This document shows positions 21,844 to 31,626 of a DNA stretch of 64,000 nt, piece by piece (position 1 is the stretch's first letter; the number at the start of each line of letters is the position of its first letter). The translations under genes and the position numbers were made by a program. The stretch covers positions 124,001-188,000 of the forward strand of contig NJFT01000062.1 in NCBI GenBank assembly GCA_002221725.1, given 5' to 3'. Source of the stretch: Scedosporium boydii. Taxonomy: Eukaryota; Ascomycota; Sordariomycetes; Microascales; Microascaceae. The notes below the pieces were generated by a model. The model ran no database searches, was not told the DNA's origin, and saw only the letters and a program-made list of their open reading frames with translations.

Positions 21844-22558
21844 TTATTTGCCAACCCAGGTCTCCTTGTTGTACTCGTCCATCCATTCCACAAACTCTTC
21901 ACCAGCCTTCGCCCAACCCTTTATTCCCTCAGACAACACCAAGCTCTGCATACCAGTGCACTCGCGGTCGGCAATGTAATCCGCGAACCAGCCAGCAGCC
22001 CTGGTGCCACGCCCGCGCGAAGAGGCTAAGGTGACATTTATGTGTGAGCTTACCGGCCTGTCGTGGACATTGGCCAAAATTGAAATGGGGGAAGGGAGGA
22101 GAGTAGACGCACAACAATACCAGATGACCTTTCGAAGACCAGCGGCTTTGAATATGGCGTAGAGTGTAGGGATTGTCGGGTACAGGCTCTGCGCGGGGAG
22201 GTTAATCGACCCTCGAATCGTTCCGCCCTGGGAGAGGAAATCGAAGTGAGTGATGACCCTCTTATCTCTACTCGCTTAACTCTAGGTGGAATTTAGAAGA
22301 GATTGTAATGAAATAATTTGAAATAATGGAAGGCATTGTTCTAGAGTTGGTGCATGCACTTACCTCGTGGTCGGTCCGCCGAAGATCGATGAGAATAAAA
22401 TCTTTACCCGCAGATTCTGGGCCCTTCATCATCGCCAGGACTTCCTCGCGAGTTATTGCTTCCGGTTGCGGATTCCTCGGTGCCGGGTAAGCCGCGTGCC
22501 ATGGCGGTGTTGGAGCGTCGGTCGAGGGAGCGGAACCGAGGGTCTGTGTAGAGGCCAT
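21844..22558 (-). CDS. Rhodanese/Cdc25-type arsenate reductase (Acr2-like)
   Basis: Exons 22558..22364, 22227..22113 and 22025..21844 encode 163 residues. Introns 22228..22363 (GTAAGT donor, CCCAG acceptor) and 22026..22112 (GTGCGT donor, TTAG acceptor) keep the frame. The N-terminal rhodanese part has FILIDLRRTDHE and GGTIRGSINLPAQS. Splice 2 sits inside the active-site loop, giving WYCSSSRGRGTRAAGWFADY, a C-X5-R loop like that of Cdc25/Acr2 phosphatase-type arsenate reductases. The C-terminus (SLVLSEGIKGWAKAGEEF) completes the domain. It probably reduces arsenate to arsenite for export by the divergent acr3 gene. Some proteins of this family are general rhodaneses, so the substrate rests on the neighbours. 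A Met at 22693 would add 45 residues. Confidence 0.82.
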
Positions 22559-22973
22559 CGTGGAGAAGAATAGAGGTCGATTGTGACAGTGAATTGCTAG
22601 ACGAGCTTTGCGAAGGCCAGTGATTGTTGGGAATACATGTGTGTCAATCGGGGAAAATGCCTTTGCTAGCAATCGAACAATCAAATAATACATGCTTGGG
22701 GGTTAGCGCGGAGACATTTGGAAGGGAAAAGTTCCTCCATTGCTTCTTTGGTTGACCGGGAGTGTGACACTCCCTCGCTCTGGTTGGCTGCCGAAGCTTT
22801 AAAAGGAAAACGACCGAGTGTCTCGTCGCCGATCCCCTTTGCCACTAAAGCCCGGCCATTATTATAAGAATGTCTGGCTGCGATTTCAAAATGGTTCACT
22901 GACTCTATTTTGATCGAACATTCTTCTCGCACAAGACACGGAAAAAATTGAAGAAAAATATACCAACTATTAG
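22559..22973. promoter_or_regulatory. Divergent acr2-acr3 promoter
   Basis: The 415 bp between the two ATGs serves both genes. It holds a 17-bp palindrome in the middle (22758..22774) and a TATAAG sequence at 22863..22868, about 105 nt before the acr3 ATG. A TTTAAA sequence lies on the acr2 side at about 22798. The shared space implies joint regulation of reduction and export. Confidence 0.6.
22758..22774. promoter_or_regulatory. 17-bp palindrome, candidate operator of the arsenic cluster
   Basis: The sequence is GGGAGTG-TGA-CACTCCC, perfect seven-base arms around three bases (the arms extend to eight through T and A). It lies almost exactly midway between the acr2 and acr3 start codons (about 200 bp from each). 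The same arms around ACA occur at 26088..26104 between the two regulator genes. On reading the window I found no third complete copy. Confidence 0.6.
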
Positions 22974-24535
22974 ATGCCATCGGCCCCTGCCACAATGACC
23001 TTCGAATCTAAACCTCTCCCTGACCCGGAAACTACCAGCATCCCTGGTACAAAGACGGAGAAGCAGCAAGATGGCCCAACACCGATGCAAGCCTCTTCGA
23101 AGCCAGACAACAGCTCGACAGATCTGGAAAGCCAAACGGCACCCGGCGCCCCCGCCCCGCGCCGGGAGGACTTTTCGGCCTTCAAAGCCCTGGGCTGGCT
23201 CGACCGCTTCCTGGCTCTCTGGATCTTCCTCGCCATGGCAGTGGGCATAATTCTCGGGAACTTTGTCCCTTCCACTGGGCCTGCTCTACAGAAGGGCAAG
23301 TTTGTTGGCGTGTCTGTGCCGATAGGTATGTCGGAACTTTCTTTTCATTCTTTCCCATTCTTTCCCATTCCTGCCCTTCCCTGCAGCCTTGCCCTCTCTG
23401 CCTTCTCCCTTTCCGCCTTTCTATTTCCAGGCCTTGCTGGGCCAGCTCTGCTCCTGTGCCGATATTGACCACTTGCTCAACGACCTTTCAGCCGTTGGCC
23501 TCCTCGTTATGATGTACCCGATTCTGTGTAAAGTCCGCTACGAGTCTCTGCACAGACTCCTCTCGCAGCGATCGATGTGGAAGCAGATTATTTTCAGCAT
23601 CTGCGTCAACTGGATCCTGGCCCCTTTCTTCATGGTGAGCAACCCTTACCACTCGGAAAGTAAGATATCAACGGCCACTAACGACGATCTTCTCATTGCC
23701 AGCTTGCCCTTGCTTGGGCTTTTCTCCCCGACGAGGGCGGTTTGCGAACCGGCCTGATCCTCGTAGGATTGGGGCGATGTATCGCCATGGTATGTCCCCA
23801 GAACTTGGCCCTCGCTTATTTCTACTTGCACACTTCAACGAGCTACAGAATCGAGGCTGATACATACGGTTGCTTTAGGTTCTGATCTGGAACGGGCTCG
23901 CCGCCGGCGATAACGAATATTGCGCCATCCTCGTCGCCATCAACTCGATGCTCCAGATGGTTCTCTTCGCACCTTTGGCGGTGTTCTTCATCCGCATCAT
24001 AAGCCACGAAACACACGCCGTCGATGTGTCGTACGACGTCGTCGCCACTAGTGTTGCCGTTTTCCTAGGCATACCACTTGGAGCAGCCATCGTGACCCGG
24101 TTCATACTACGCGCGACCGCCGGTCCTGACTGGTACGAACGCGTCTTCCTCAAGTTCGCATCCCCCTGGTCCCTGATCGGCCTGCTCTACACTATCCTCG
24201 TCCTCTTCGCCTCCCAAGGTCGCCAAGTCGTGCACCAGATCGTTTCCGTCGTACGCGTCGCGGCGCCGCTCATCGTGTACTTTATCTGCATCTTCTTTGC
24301 CACTCTCGTCATCGCTCGCAGGCTTGGATTCGTGTATCCCCTCGCCGTGACACAGAGCTTTACCGCTGCGAGCAACAACTTTGAACTGGCGATTGCTGTC
24401 GCCGTGGCCACTTTTGGTCCCGATAGTGACCAGGCGCTCGCGGCGACGGTTGGCCCGCTTATCGAGGTGCCCGTTTTGATTGGACTGGTGTACTTGGTGC
24501 GTTGGTTGGGGAAGCGATGGGCGTGGAAAGCATAG
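22974..24535 (+). CDS. acr3: ACR3 arsenite efflux permease
   Basis: Exons 22974..23325, 23492..23634, 23703..23789 and 23879..24535 encode 412 residues. Introns 23326..23491, 23635..23702 and 23790..23878 have GTATGT, GTGAGC and GTATGT donors, and all junctions keep the frame. The protein has the multi-spanning ACR3 layout: a ~60-residue Thr/Pro-rich cytosolic start, then LGWLDRFLALWIFLAMAVG, VGLLVMMYPILCKVRYE with the transport Cys of this family, FSICVNWILAPFFM, LVGLGRCIAMVLIWNGLAAGD, and QSFTAASNNFELAIAVAVA near the end. ACR3 exports arsenite across the plasma membrane using the proton gradient. Length is normal. It shares a promoter with the arsenate reductase gene and converges on the bZIP gene. 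Confidence 0.95.
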
Positions 24536-24781
24536 AAGAAACTGGTGTGACCATGAGCGTGACGACATGGCCGGCGAAAATGATCGCAACGATGGGGTAA
24601 TGGTAAAATGCAAAATGCAAGATAAAAGTTATGCTATTAGCGGCAACCTTAGTTTATTAATATTACATCGGCTCTATCCTTCTAAATCGCCATAGGAACG
24701 CAGTCGCGGGTACCAGCGAGCGGAAGGCTCGAAAGGATTTCTCTAGAGGACATTCATTCTTGAATATCTCGGCAAGGAGGC

Positions 24782-25741
24782 TTACCCCAGCTCATCCATC
24801 ATCTGGAGCAACTTGGTGTTTTTGACCCGGCAATCAGTCGACTCCTTGCATCCCAACCTGGAGCGAAGCTCGGCCGAGTCCCCGTATCCCTGGAGCTCCG
24901 CGAGGATTCGTGCCGCGTTTTCGCAGGACATTTCTAACGTCGAGTCGTGTCCGGGGCTGTGGTCTCGCGTCACGTCCGCGGCGTCGGGCGGGCAAAAGCA
25001 GTCGGATACGGGGCCGAGGATATCGAACGCAGCATCGCGACTTGGTGGTGCGTTACAAAATTGAGACGTGAGTGACGGCGCCTCGGACGTGTACTCCTCT
25101 GGCGCTGGCGAATGGCCTACAGTAGGATACCGTATTTGGGTTGAGCGTCGCGCCGGAGAAGTTGGCCACGCTGGGCTTGAGGGTGATGGACTGTCAGTAC
25201 TATTTGAGGACGGAGCGTGCGCCGTCGAGCTTCGCGAATGTGGCAGAGAGGCAGGACTAGGAATTGAAGTGTCTCGAGTCGCGATCCGTGATTTGTAGTA
25301 GCTTGACTGAGTCGGGCGAGGTCTTTGGGAATCTTTATTGTGCATTCTATCGACATCGCTAGACGTCCCTCTACTGGCGCCCATTCGGTTCGATAAATAG
25401 GTGTCAATTTCATCTCGAGAGACTCCCCGAAGCTCAAGGAGCTCTCGGAGACATTGATTCTCGAGGGCGACCACCCTAGCCGCCTGCTGCATCTCCAATG
25501 TTGCCGCGACGCCGCGCCGTTCGTATTGCGATAATCGTTCCTGGAGCTCGTCGATCAGCTCTCGGCGACGAGCCCTGGAGCGTCGCTGATTGTCGCGGTT
25601 TCGGGCTTTCGATGCTGGGGTCTCGAACTGTTTTGTCGAAATTCTCTAGTCAGTAATACTGAAAGCACAAGGCTTCAGCGATGCTGAATGCCCATCAAGA
25701 CAAACTTTTGATCGGACAAAAGACTATACCTTCCGAGGCAT
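24782..25741 (-). CDS. bZIP transcription factor next to the arsenic genes
   Basis: Exon 1 is only 12 nt (25741..25730, Met-Pro-Arg-Lys); intron 25628..25729 (GTATAG donor, AACAG acceptor) leads to exon 25627..24782, 285 residues in all. The basic region is at the very N-terminus (KARNRDNQRRSRARRRE), followed by a leucine-zipper stretch (LIDELQERLSQYERRG, then VVALENQCLRELLELRGV). The middle is Ser/Pro-rich and disordered. The C-terminus has spaced cysteines (CFC, SCENAARILAELQGYG, LGC, DC) before LQMMDELG. Gene order recalls yeast, where the bZIP protein Yap8/Acr1 lies next to ACR2-ACR3 and senses arsenite through Cys residues. The family similarity to Yap8 is not shown here. It shares a promoter with the bHLH gene. 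Confidence 0.85.
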
Positions 25742-26087
25742 TATGATGGGAACTAGGAACCGGGTATCTCTGCATGAACTGATACGAAGCGACGAAGAAG
25801 TGCTCGACGGCGATATGACGAGACCACGATGGCCTCCAATGGCTCCGGCCTGCGCGGTGATGGTACTTCAGTTACGAAGAGCTCGGGGAGGAGGGTGCAG
25901 GTGCTGGTGGCGAAGCGTTAGCAAAAACTGGTCATGATCCTCCACGTGGTAGAATTCGCTGGCCTGCGCTGGTCTCATCGCTTTTTTGGATTTTTGAGCG
26001 CAAGAGCGCAAGAGCGCCCTGAAAGATCAGCCACAATTGCCCCGCGACCAGTCCCAGTCCAACAAGGAACTGAGCCAATCGGGGCCC

Positions 26088-26104
26088 GGGAGTGACACAC
26101 TCCC
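26088..26104. promoter_or_regulatory. 17-bp palindrome, second candidate operator
   Basis: The sequence is GGGAGTG-ACA-CACTCCC, the same arms as at 22758..22774 with a different three-base centre. It lies between the divergent bZIP and bHLH genes, 347 bp from the bZIP ATG and 201 bp from the bHLH ATG. The TATATTTA sequence at 26173..26180 is on the bHLH side. A single half-site, GGGAGTG, follows at 26201..26207. Confidence 0.6.
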
Positions 26105-26304
26105 TAACAACTGACGAGAGACGATCGACTCGAATATTGCAAACTTCCATCCCGATAAGTCTGACTGCGAAGTATATTTAGCTGCCACCCGATGACGGCT
26201 GGGAGTGAGAAAGGGAAGACTCGGAGTCTGCTCCGCTGCTCCATATACTTTGCGCATTTCAATACTCGGCACGAAAAACTTACCGATTCTACTAGAATTT
26301 TATC

Positions 26305-26844
26305 ATGTCTTCGGCAGGCGCAAACGACGAGACCTACTCTCCAATAACCAACAGTCATTCAAAGGTGATTGCGACGAGCCCGACGGAACCATCATCGCAG
26401 AACCAAGCAGCAGCCCTCGGCTCGGGTCGGAGTCAGAGTCACCGCAAGACGAAGACTTACACTTTTATCGAGGCTCCTAAGCCCATTGAAAAGCCGAGTC
26501 ACCGAACCATCAGGCCCAAAACCTCAACACCAAACCTGCCGAATCGTCTGCAGGAATATAGTGCGTATTCCTCGCTTGAGAACACCGGGTCGGAGCTAAC
26601 GTAAATGTTCCTGGCAGTCACAGAAACCGCGAGATTGAAACGTCTAAGCAATAAAAGCGCCGAGAGGGAACGAAGAGATAAGCTGAAAGACGCTCTTGAC
26701 AAGCTCGCGACTTACATGTCGAAGGGATGCTGCGATGAATGGTCGACAGGTCCCCTGAGGTCTAAGGTGGCGGTAATCGAGTGTGCTATCGACTACATCG
26801 TCTGTATACAAGCTCGGATGCATGGCGAGAAGACGAGTGATTGA
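26305..26844 (+). CDS. Small bHLH transcription factor
   Basis: Exons 26305..26560 and 26618..26844 encode 160 residues. Intron 26561..26617 has a GTGCGT donor, a GCTAAC branch and a GGCAG acceptor. The first 85 residues are Ser/Thr/Pro-rich and basic. The C-terminal part is a bHLH: basic region NKSAERERRDKLKDAL (with the ERxRR core), helix 1 ending DKLATYM, a loop with a vicinal Cys pair (SKGCCDEWSTGPLRSK), and helix 2 VAVIECAIDYIVCIQARM with two more Cys. Proteins of this type bind E-box DNA as dimers. It is divergent from the bZIP gene and next to arsenic genes, so a role in their control is a reasonable inference without direct proof. Confidence 0.82.
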
Positions 26845-28160
26845 GGGGTTTCTATTCGCAATAATCTGGTCGTAGGCAGGCAAACTGTAATGAACGTGAA
26901 TATTTTTTTTTTCTTCTTTTTTCTTCTTCTCTTTTTCTACCATGTTCAAATCAATACCGGCGGGATGCTTGAGCAGCGTCAGGAATAAGAATTGATACCG
27001 AAATGCATCACTAGTTTATACGGCTCCTAATACTGAGCAGGGCGAAAGACATTTCGCACGACGGGATAATATTATGAGTTCCAGCGGCTGGATATGCGAG
27101 GCAAAAATCCCTCCAAGCTAGGCGCACCCCCGTATCATACGGTAATTCCGCCTTCCAAGAGACCAGTAGATGTCAGGTGGTGTAATCTCGGCTTGACCTA
27201 GTCTGAGCCAGAGGAAAGGATGGTGGCCCGATTCGGACTATCAAAATGTCGGCTCGGAAGTGCCCTCGGACACCAAGCGGTTTTGCGCATTTAGTCGTCG
27301 AAGATGCTTTCGTCATACAACGAGAACGGCCGTACTAGCTCTATGGAAAAGTACACGTTTTTCTCACACCGATAATAGACCTTGTGGCATGCCCACATGC
27401 CCGCATAATGCTTCTGAGCCGTTCAATTCATGATAGTATGAGGAGAGTCCTCCCGCTTCGCGTTGCTAGCATCCCACTTACTCGACTTGATAGGATTCAA
27501 GCGTAAGAGGTACATGGTATCAATTTCCTCGAGCGTGCGGTTCTTAGACTCCATCACGAAGAAGAAAACACCAGGCCGTAGGGGGGATCCCCTCGCAGAT
27601 TCGTCTATTCCTTCTCGTAGCTTATTGCCCCCCTCCTCGTTGCAACCACGCCGCGCTCACACGAACTCTGCCTATTGAAACGGCGTCATCCGTAGTTCAT
27701 CTCGCATGCTCTGCTGTATGTGCTACCTGCCTATTACGGCAAAATCCCCATAGAGGGTGCTTGGCATTGACATGCAAAAATAAAGGGTGCGCCAAGCGAA
27801 ATGCGGCGCCGAGTGCCACCGAGACTCACCTCGGAATCGGACAACTCGCTTGGATCCTAGGCAAAACCAATATGGTCGGCTTAATCGGTAATACTGTAGA
27901 TCCTTTTTCTTCCATTGACTCAATTTATCCAGTGGATGAATTATTGCGGTGCAGCAAGCCCAACCGTGATGATGGATTCGGTCGTAGGGATCGGACGATG
28001 TAATAACATCGCCCAAGACACGGGAACTATGGGAAATTAACGCGGGTCCGCCAAGACTGCAGCATGAATCTATATTTTCCTCGCGTTCCCCGCGTTTTTC
28101 GCAATCTCTTCCGCTGACATCGAATCTCCGGGGCTCAACAGACTCGAGTCAGATCCCAAG
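26845..28160. other. Intergenic, with a transporter relic
   Basis: About 1.3 kb. A T-rich pyrimidine run lies at 26902-26940. Apart from the sugar-transporter tail listed next, no gene is seen. The last ~100 bp are the likely promoter and leader of the DUF7136 gene. Confidence 0.45.
27423..27570 (-). pseudogene. C-terminal scrap of an MFS sugar transporter
   Basis: The minus strand reads FFFVMESKNRTLEEIDTMY then LLRLNPIKSSKWD and stops at 27425..27423. This is the usual last loop and tail of fungal sugar transporters (a PETKGRTLEEID-type motif). No upstream membrane segments are found next to it, so it is a remnant. Confidence 0.6.
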
Positions 28161-29075
28161 ATGCGCACCTATTCTGTCTGGCTCGCGCTCTCCGCAGCCC
28201 TCGCGGCAGCGCAATACCCAGCCAACTTCGGGGTCGATCTCGTCTTCCCACGTCACACCGGTAACTACAAGCGCGCATTCCCTTTCCCCGTCGTGCTCGC
28301 CATCCACGGCCGGCCGGAGATATGGCCGCAGGATCTGTCCATCCGCCTCGAGCTCTTGCGACAGCTCCGAGATGGCGACCCTGCATCCCCCTTCGAGACT
28401 GTGTACATCAATTCGACCAACATACTCGATACGCTGCCGGGTGATCAGGACATGTTCTACGCGGTAGTGGGGATGCTCGAGGCGAAGGGATCGCCCCGGA
28501 CCGACACATTTCTTCGATACGGCGTATCCTTCCCCCAAGAGTGCGATGAGGGTGGCGAGGCGGCGAAGCGGATTGCGGACGACACGGATATCCTGTTTTC
28601 GAATAGCACCACATCGTCGCTCTACTTTAAGCTAGACGACGAGAAGGGCGCAGATCCGGATATTCTCCCCACCAACATGACCGACTACTGTCCCGAATTC
28701 TTCCACACGCTGCTCATCGAAGGCAAAGAGAAGGATAAGTGCCTGCTGCTGGGGACACCAGATTACGAAGCCCTGCACGAGAATTGCAGGACAACTTTCC
28801 CCCAGGACTTTGTCGAGAGAGTGAATGCCAAATTGGTCGAGATTGGCAAGTGCGCGGGCGAGAAACAGACCTCGCCAGAGCATGACGCCTTCTGTAATAG
28901 CAAAGCCATTTTACTTGACAAGAGAGAGGGAGGCTCAGGCTCTGGTGGAAGCGGAGGCCAGGACGACGAGTCTGGAGATGGAGGCGACGGCGAGTCGTTC
29001 GCCGCGAGGATGGGCGTTCCTCAGACACTTGTTTCGGCTATGTTCCTGGCATTGGCTGCCGTGTCACTGTGGTGA
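28161..29075 (+). CDS. DUF7136-like secreted protein, probably GPI-anchored
   Basis: A single-exon gene of 304 residues. It begins with a signal peptide (MRTYSVWLALSAALAAAQ). The next part (FGVDLVFPRHTGNYKRAFPFP then VVLAIHGRPEIWP) fits fungal DUF7136 proteins, whose role is unknown. Several Cys and N-glycosylation sites follow. Near the end comes a flexible Gly/Ser/Asp-rich linker (GGSGSGGSGGQDDES), then a short hydrophobic tail (LVSAMFLALAAVSLW) that ends the protein. That layout is expected for attachment of a GPI anchor to the cell surface. It is flanked by the bHLH gene to the left and an unknown gene on the other strand to the right. Confidence 0.75.
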   Translation: MRTYSVWLALSAALAAAQYPANFGVDLVFPRHTGNYKRAFPFPVVLAIHGRPEIWPQDLSIRLELLRQLRDGDPASPFETVYINSTNILDTLPGDQDMFYAVVGMLEAKGSPRTDTFLRYGVSFPQECDEGGEAAKRIADDTDILFSNSTTSSLYFKLDDEKGADPDILPTNMTDYCPEFFHTLLIEGKEKDKCLLLGTPDYEALHENCRTTFPQDFVERVNAKLVEIGKCAGEKQTSPEHDAFCNSKAILLDKREGGSGSGGSGGQDDESGDGGDGESFAARMGVPQTLVSAMFLALAAVSLW

Positions 29076-29312
29076 GGGAACCAGAGCATGTCAGAGTTTG
29101 GTGAATCTTGTGGCATTGTACTTGGAGGCGAGGGCGGCATGCATCACGAATATCCTTGGAGCGCTAGGGCGAGCATCAAAATTTGCATGATTTAGAAGAT
29201 AAGAGATTTAATACACGCAAGCGTCTTAATCAACACATGCATAGTACTGGTTTTCCTCCCAGACCGTTTCCACCGTAGCAGTAGCCGGGTAAACAGCGAG
29301 CACGATTTCGTC

Positions 29313-30723
29313 TTATGCAACAGTAATCTCGTCGTCGACTGTCTGGGTTGTAGAAACCGCGGATAGTTCATTCACCAACGCCTTCCTGTCGCTCTCTTGT
29401 TCACCTCCGCCCCCCTCGCTCTCCATACCCTGCCTACACGCTGCATACGCCGTTCGGCCAACGTTGACTACGGCTGTCACGAAACCCACAACATCCGCCT
29501 GGGAGGCGACACTCTCCTGTGCCCTCTGGAGTTCCCCAGGTAGCTCGAACAGCCCGCTGATGGCGAGGCTGATGTTGCCTGAGATGACCTTCGCCAGCGC
29601 GGCGGCGATACTAGTGTAGAACACCAACATGAGCTTCAAGCCGTTCGTATCGTCCGTCCCCTTTGCCAAGCCACTAGCGTAGTCGACGTCGACCCACCAA
29701 CGTGCTCTCCGGGGTCCAAACGGGATTATCATCGGTTCCGGCTCTCTGACCTTGATCGTGGTCTTACGTTCCGCATTCCACGTAAACTTGAGGGCCTCGG
29801 CTCCTTCCCCGGCCGCTATCCTCTCCCGAACAAGTGTGAAGTGCTTCTCGCCTATTGTATTGCTAGGGTCGCATGATACAAATTTAGCGTAGAGTTGGCT
29901 TGAAGTTCCGGATGACCCGAATAGTTGCTTTGGATAGAGCGTCAGAGTTCGGTCGGTCACGTCGACGCCTCCGTCTCTATGGAACCAGCTGTATTTCTCT
30001 ATCGACTTGGCATATTCAGGAAGAAGTCGGTTGGTGGTTTTGACCGCAACGAACTCATGCTTAGAGTCCACGCCAAAGTGGAGATGTAACCCGACAGCTC
30101 GTATTGCGGCGAACCCCCTGCCCTTACTGTGACCCGCGCCGCGAATCGAAATCAGGGGATTGATCATTTTCGGACATCGTATAGCAACGTAGCGATTCCA
30201 GGCCAAGTCTAAGTAATGGTAGATTTCATAATCAGATATGATTCCTAGGAGGGGGCGGTGACGTGGCAAGCACGAAGTTCAGGGGCTTCAACATCGTGTG
30301 TCTACATTTCGTTGCCTCCTGTCAATACGTACCGGCCGTGATCTCATGTGCTGTCACCTTCCCCCTTGTTTTGGCCATTTCTGGCGAGACGTGTTTGAAA
30401 GTATAGCTATCGGTTTCGCTCAAGTTTTTCCAGTTGAAAGACGAGTTTTCAAGGACTGGGGGTGGCTGCCTCCCCGCAATCACTGGGGACTCTGAGATGG
30501 CGAACTCCAACGTGGCGTCGTGGGCATGGATGTCGAACAGCCAGTAATCTTCCGCCGAACTATCCAGCTCGTTCCTGGCGGTGTTTCGCTTGATATTAAC
30601 CTCGTACCAGAAACTCCCGTACTCAAACTCGAGAGGAGAGGCATCAATGGGGATATCCGCGCCGTTCTTGGCCGGGATTTTCATATTCATGATGTAGTGC
30701 ACTCCGTATTTAGCGGTCGACAT
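29313..30723 (-). CDS. Unknown two-exon protein
   Basis: Exons 30723..30333 and 30244..29313 encode 440 residues; intron 30245..30332 has a GTACGT donor and a CCTAG acceptor and joins HEITAG to IISDYEIYHYLD in frame. I do not recognise the family. Visible are beta-rich segments in the first half (YGVHYIMNMKIP, FEYGSFWYEVNI), an acidic-aromatic middle, and a Gly/Ala-rich hydrophobic part near residue 330-400 (LMLVFYTSIAAALAKVI, ADVVGFVTAVVNVG) that could be amphipathic or membrane-linked. The C-terminus is hydrophilic. The frame is open to a Met at 30864, 47 codons upstream, so the start is uncertain. Long clean exons with a good intron support a real gene. Confidence 0.6.
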
Positions 30724-30864
30724 TTCGCTACTGGCGGTGTTGAAAGCGGCTGGCGAGTATGTTCGGAGTAGCAAAACGGGGACGGGCTTGGGAGTGACCT
30801 CGACGATATTTCGTGTGTGAAGGCAGTGAGAAGAGGCGAACTGAGCTGAGTGCCAAATCCGCAA

Positions 30865-31283
30865 TTTTCAAATTTCTGTATCCAACGTGCGTCCCTAACC
30901 TCGCACCTTGCTTGCGGGAATCAGTACGCAAGTCGGTAGACATACCCAGTAATGGAACATCGAAACTAAGTGATGACTCGTCGCTGCCCGAGAAGTTTCC
31001 TGCACTGCTGCCCAAACTTCTCACCATGAAGTGGAAGCCACACTACGCTATCAACGCCCGAAGTCGAAACCTGCGCGGAGAGGAGACTGGGAATGGTCAA
31101 GCAGTTCACGTGCAAGAGGCACTTTTACGCTGGGCAGGGATATTTTTGATATCCATCACAGGAAATACATCGCACGAGCTTGAAGCATATCGATGATATA
31201 CTGAAGACCACTTAAAACCCGTTTGTTGGTAATCTTAGTCGATCAATGAGTTGAGTTGTCACTCGTCTCACAAATTGTGCGCG
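30865..31283. other. Intergenic, no gene seen
   Basis: Upstream region of the unknown two-exon gene and downstream edge of the NmrA relic; short frames only. Confidence 0.4.
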
Positions 31284-31626
31284 TCATACAATGCTGTGGC
31301 CGTACTGCAATCCCTGGGCGGAAAGGACGAGAATCCTTTTGACACTCGCCGCCTTCGACAGTGCGTTTTTCACATTCGTAGTGGCCCGCGTCGCCCACTC
31401 GTTCTGGTCGGTCCCATCGTCGGTAGGCGGCGGCCTCGGTAAAGTCGCCCTGCCCCGGAGCCGACATCGCCCTTTGTTGCTTGAAATTGGGATGCTCGCC
31501 GAATTCGGCTGGAGCTTTAAAAATGCCGTGGTAGATAGTGGGTCTTCTCTCAGAGTCTAAGAGTATGTGGATGGTTTCCTGCCCTGCTTGAGTCGAGGCG
31601 GCCACAACCGTAATCTTGGGGGTCAT
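31284..31626 (-). pseudogene. NmrA-like protein gene fragment, frameshifted
   Basis: The minus-strand frame from the ATG at 31626 begins ITVVAASTQAGQETIHILL, the Rossmann-type start of NmrA-like NAD(P)-binding regulators, and continues with RRPTIYHGIFKAPAEF and EHPNF. Similarity then moves to another frame (DGTDQNEWATRATTNVKNAL, then SKAASVKRILVLSAQGLQYG) and ends at a TGA at 31286..31284. A full NmrA protein is about 300 residues, so more than half is missing. A frameshift near 31440 plus the truncation make this a relic. Confidence 0.7.
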
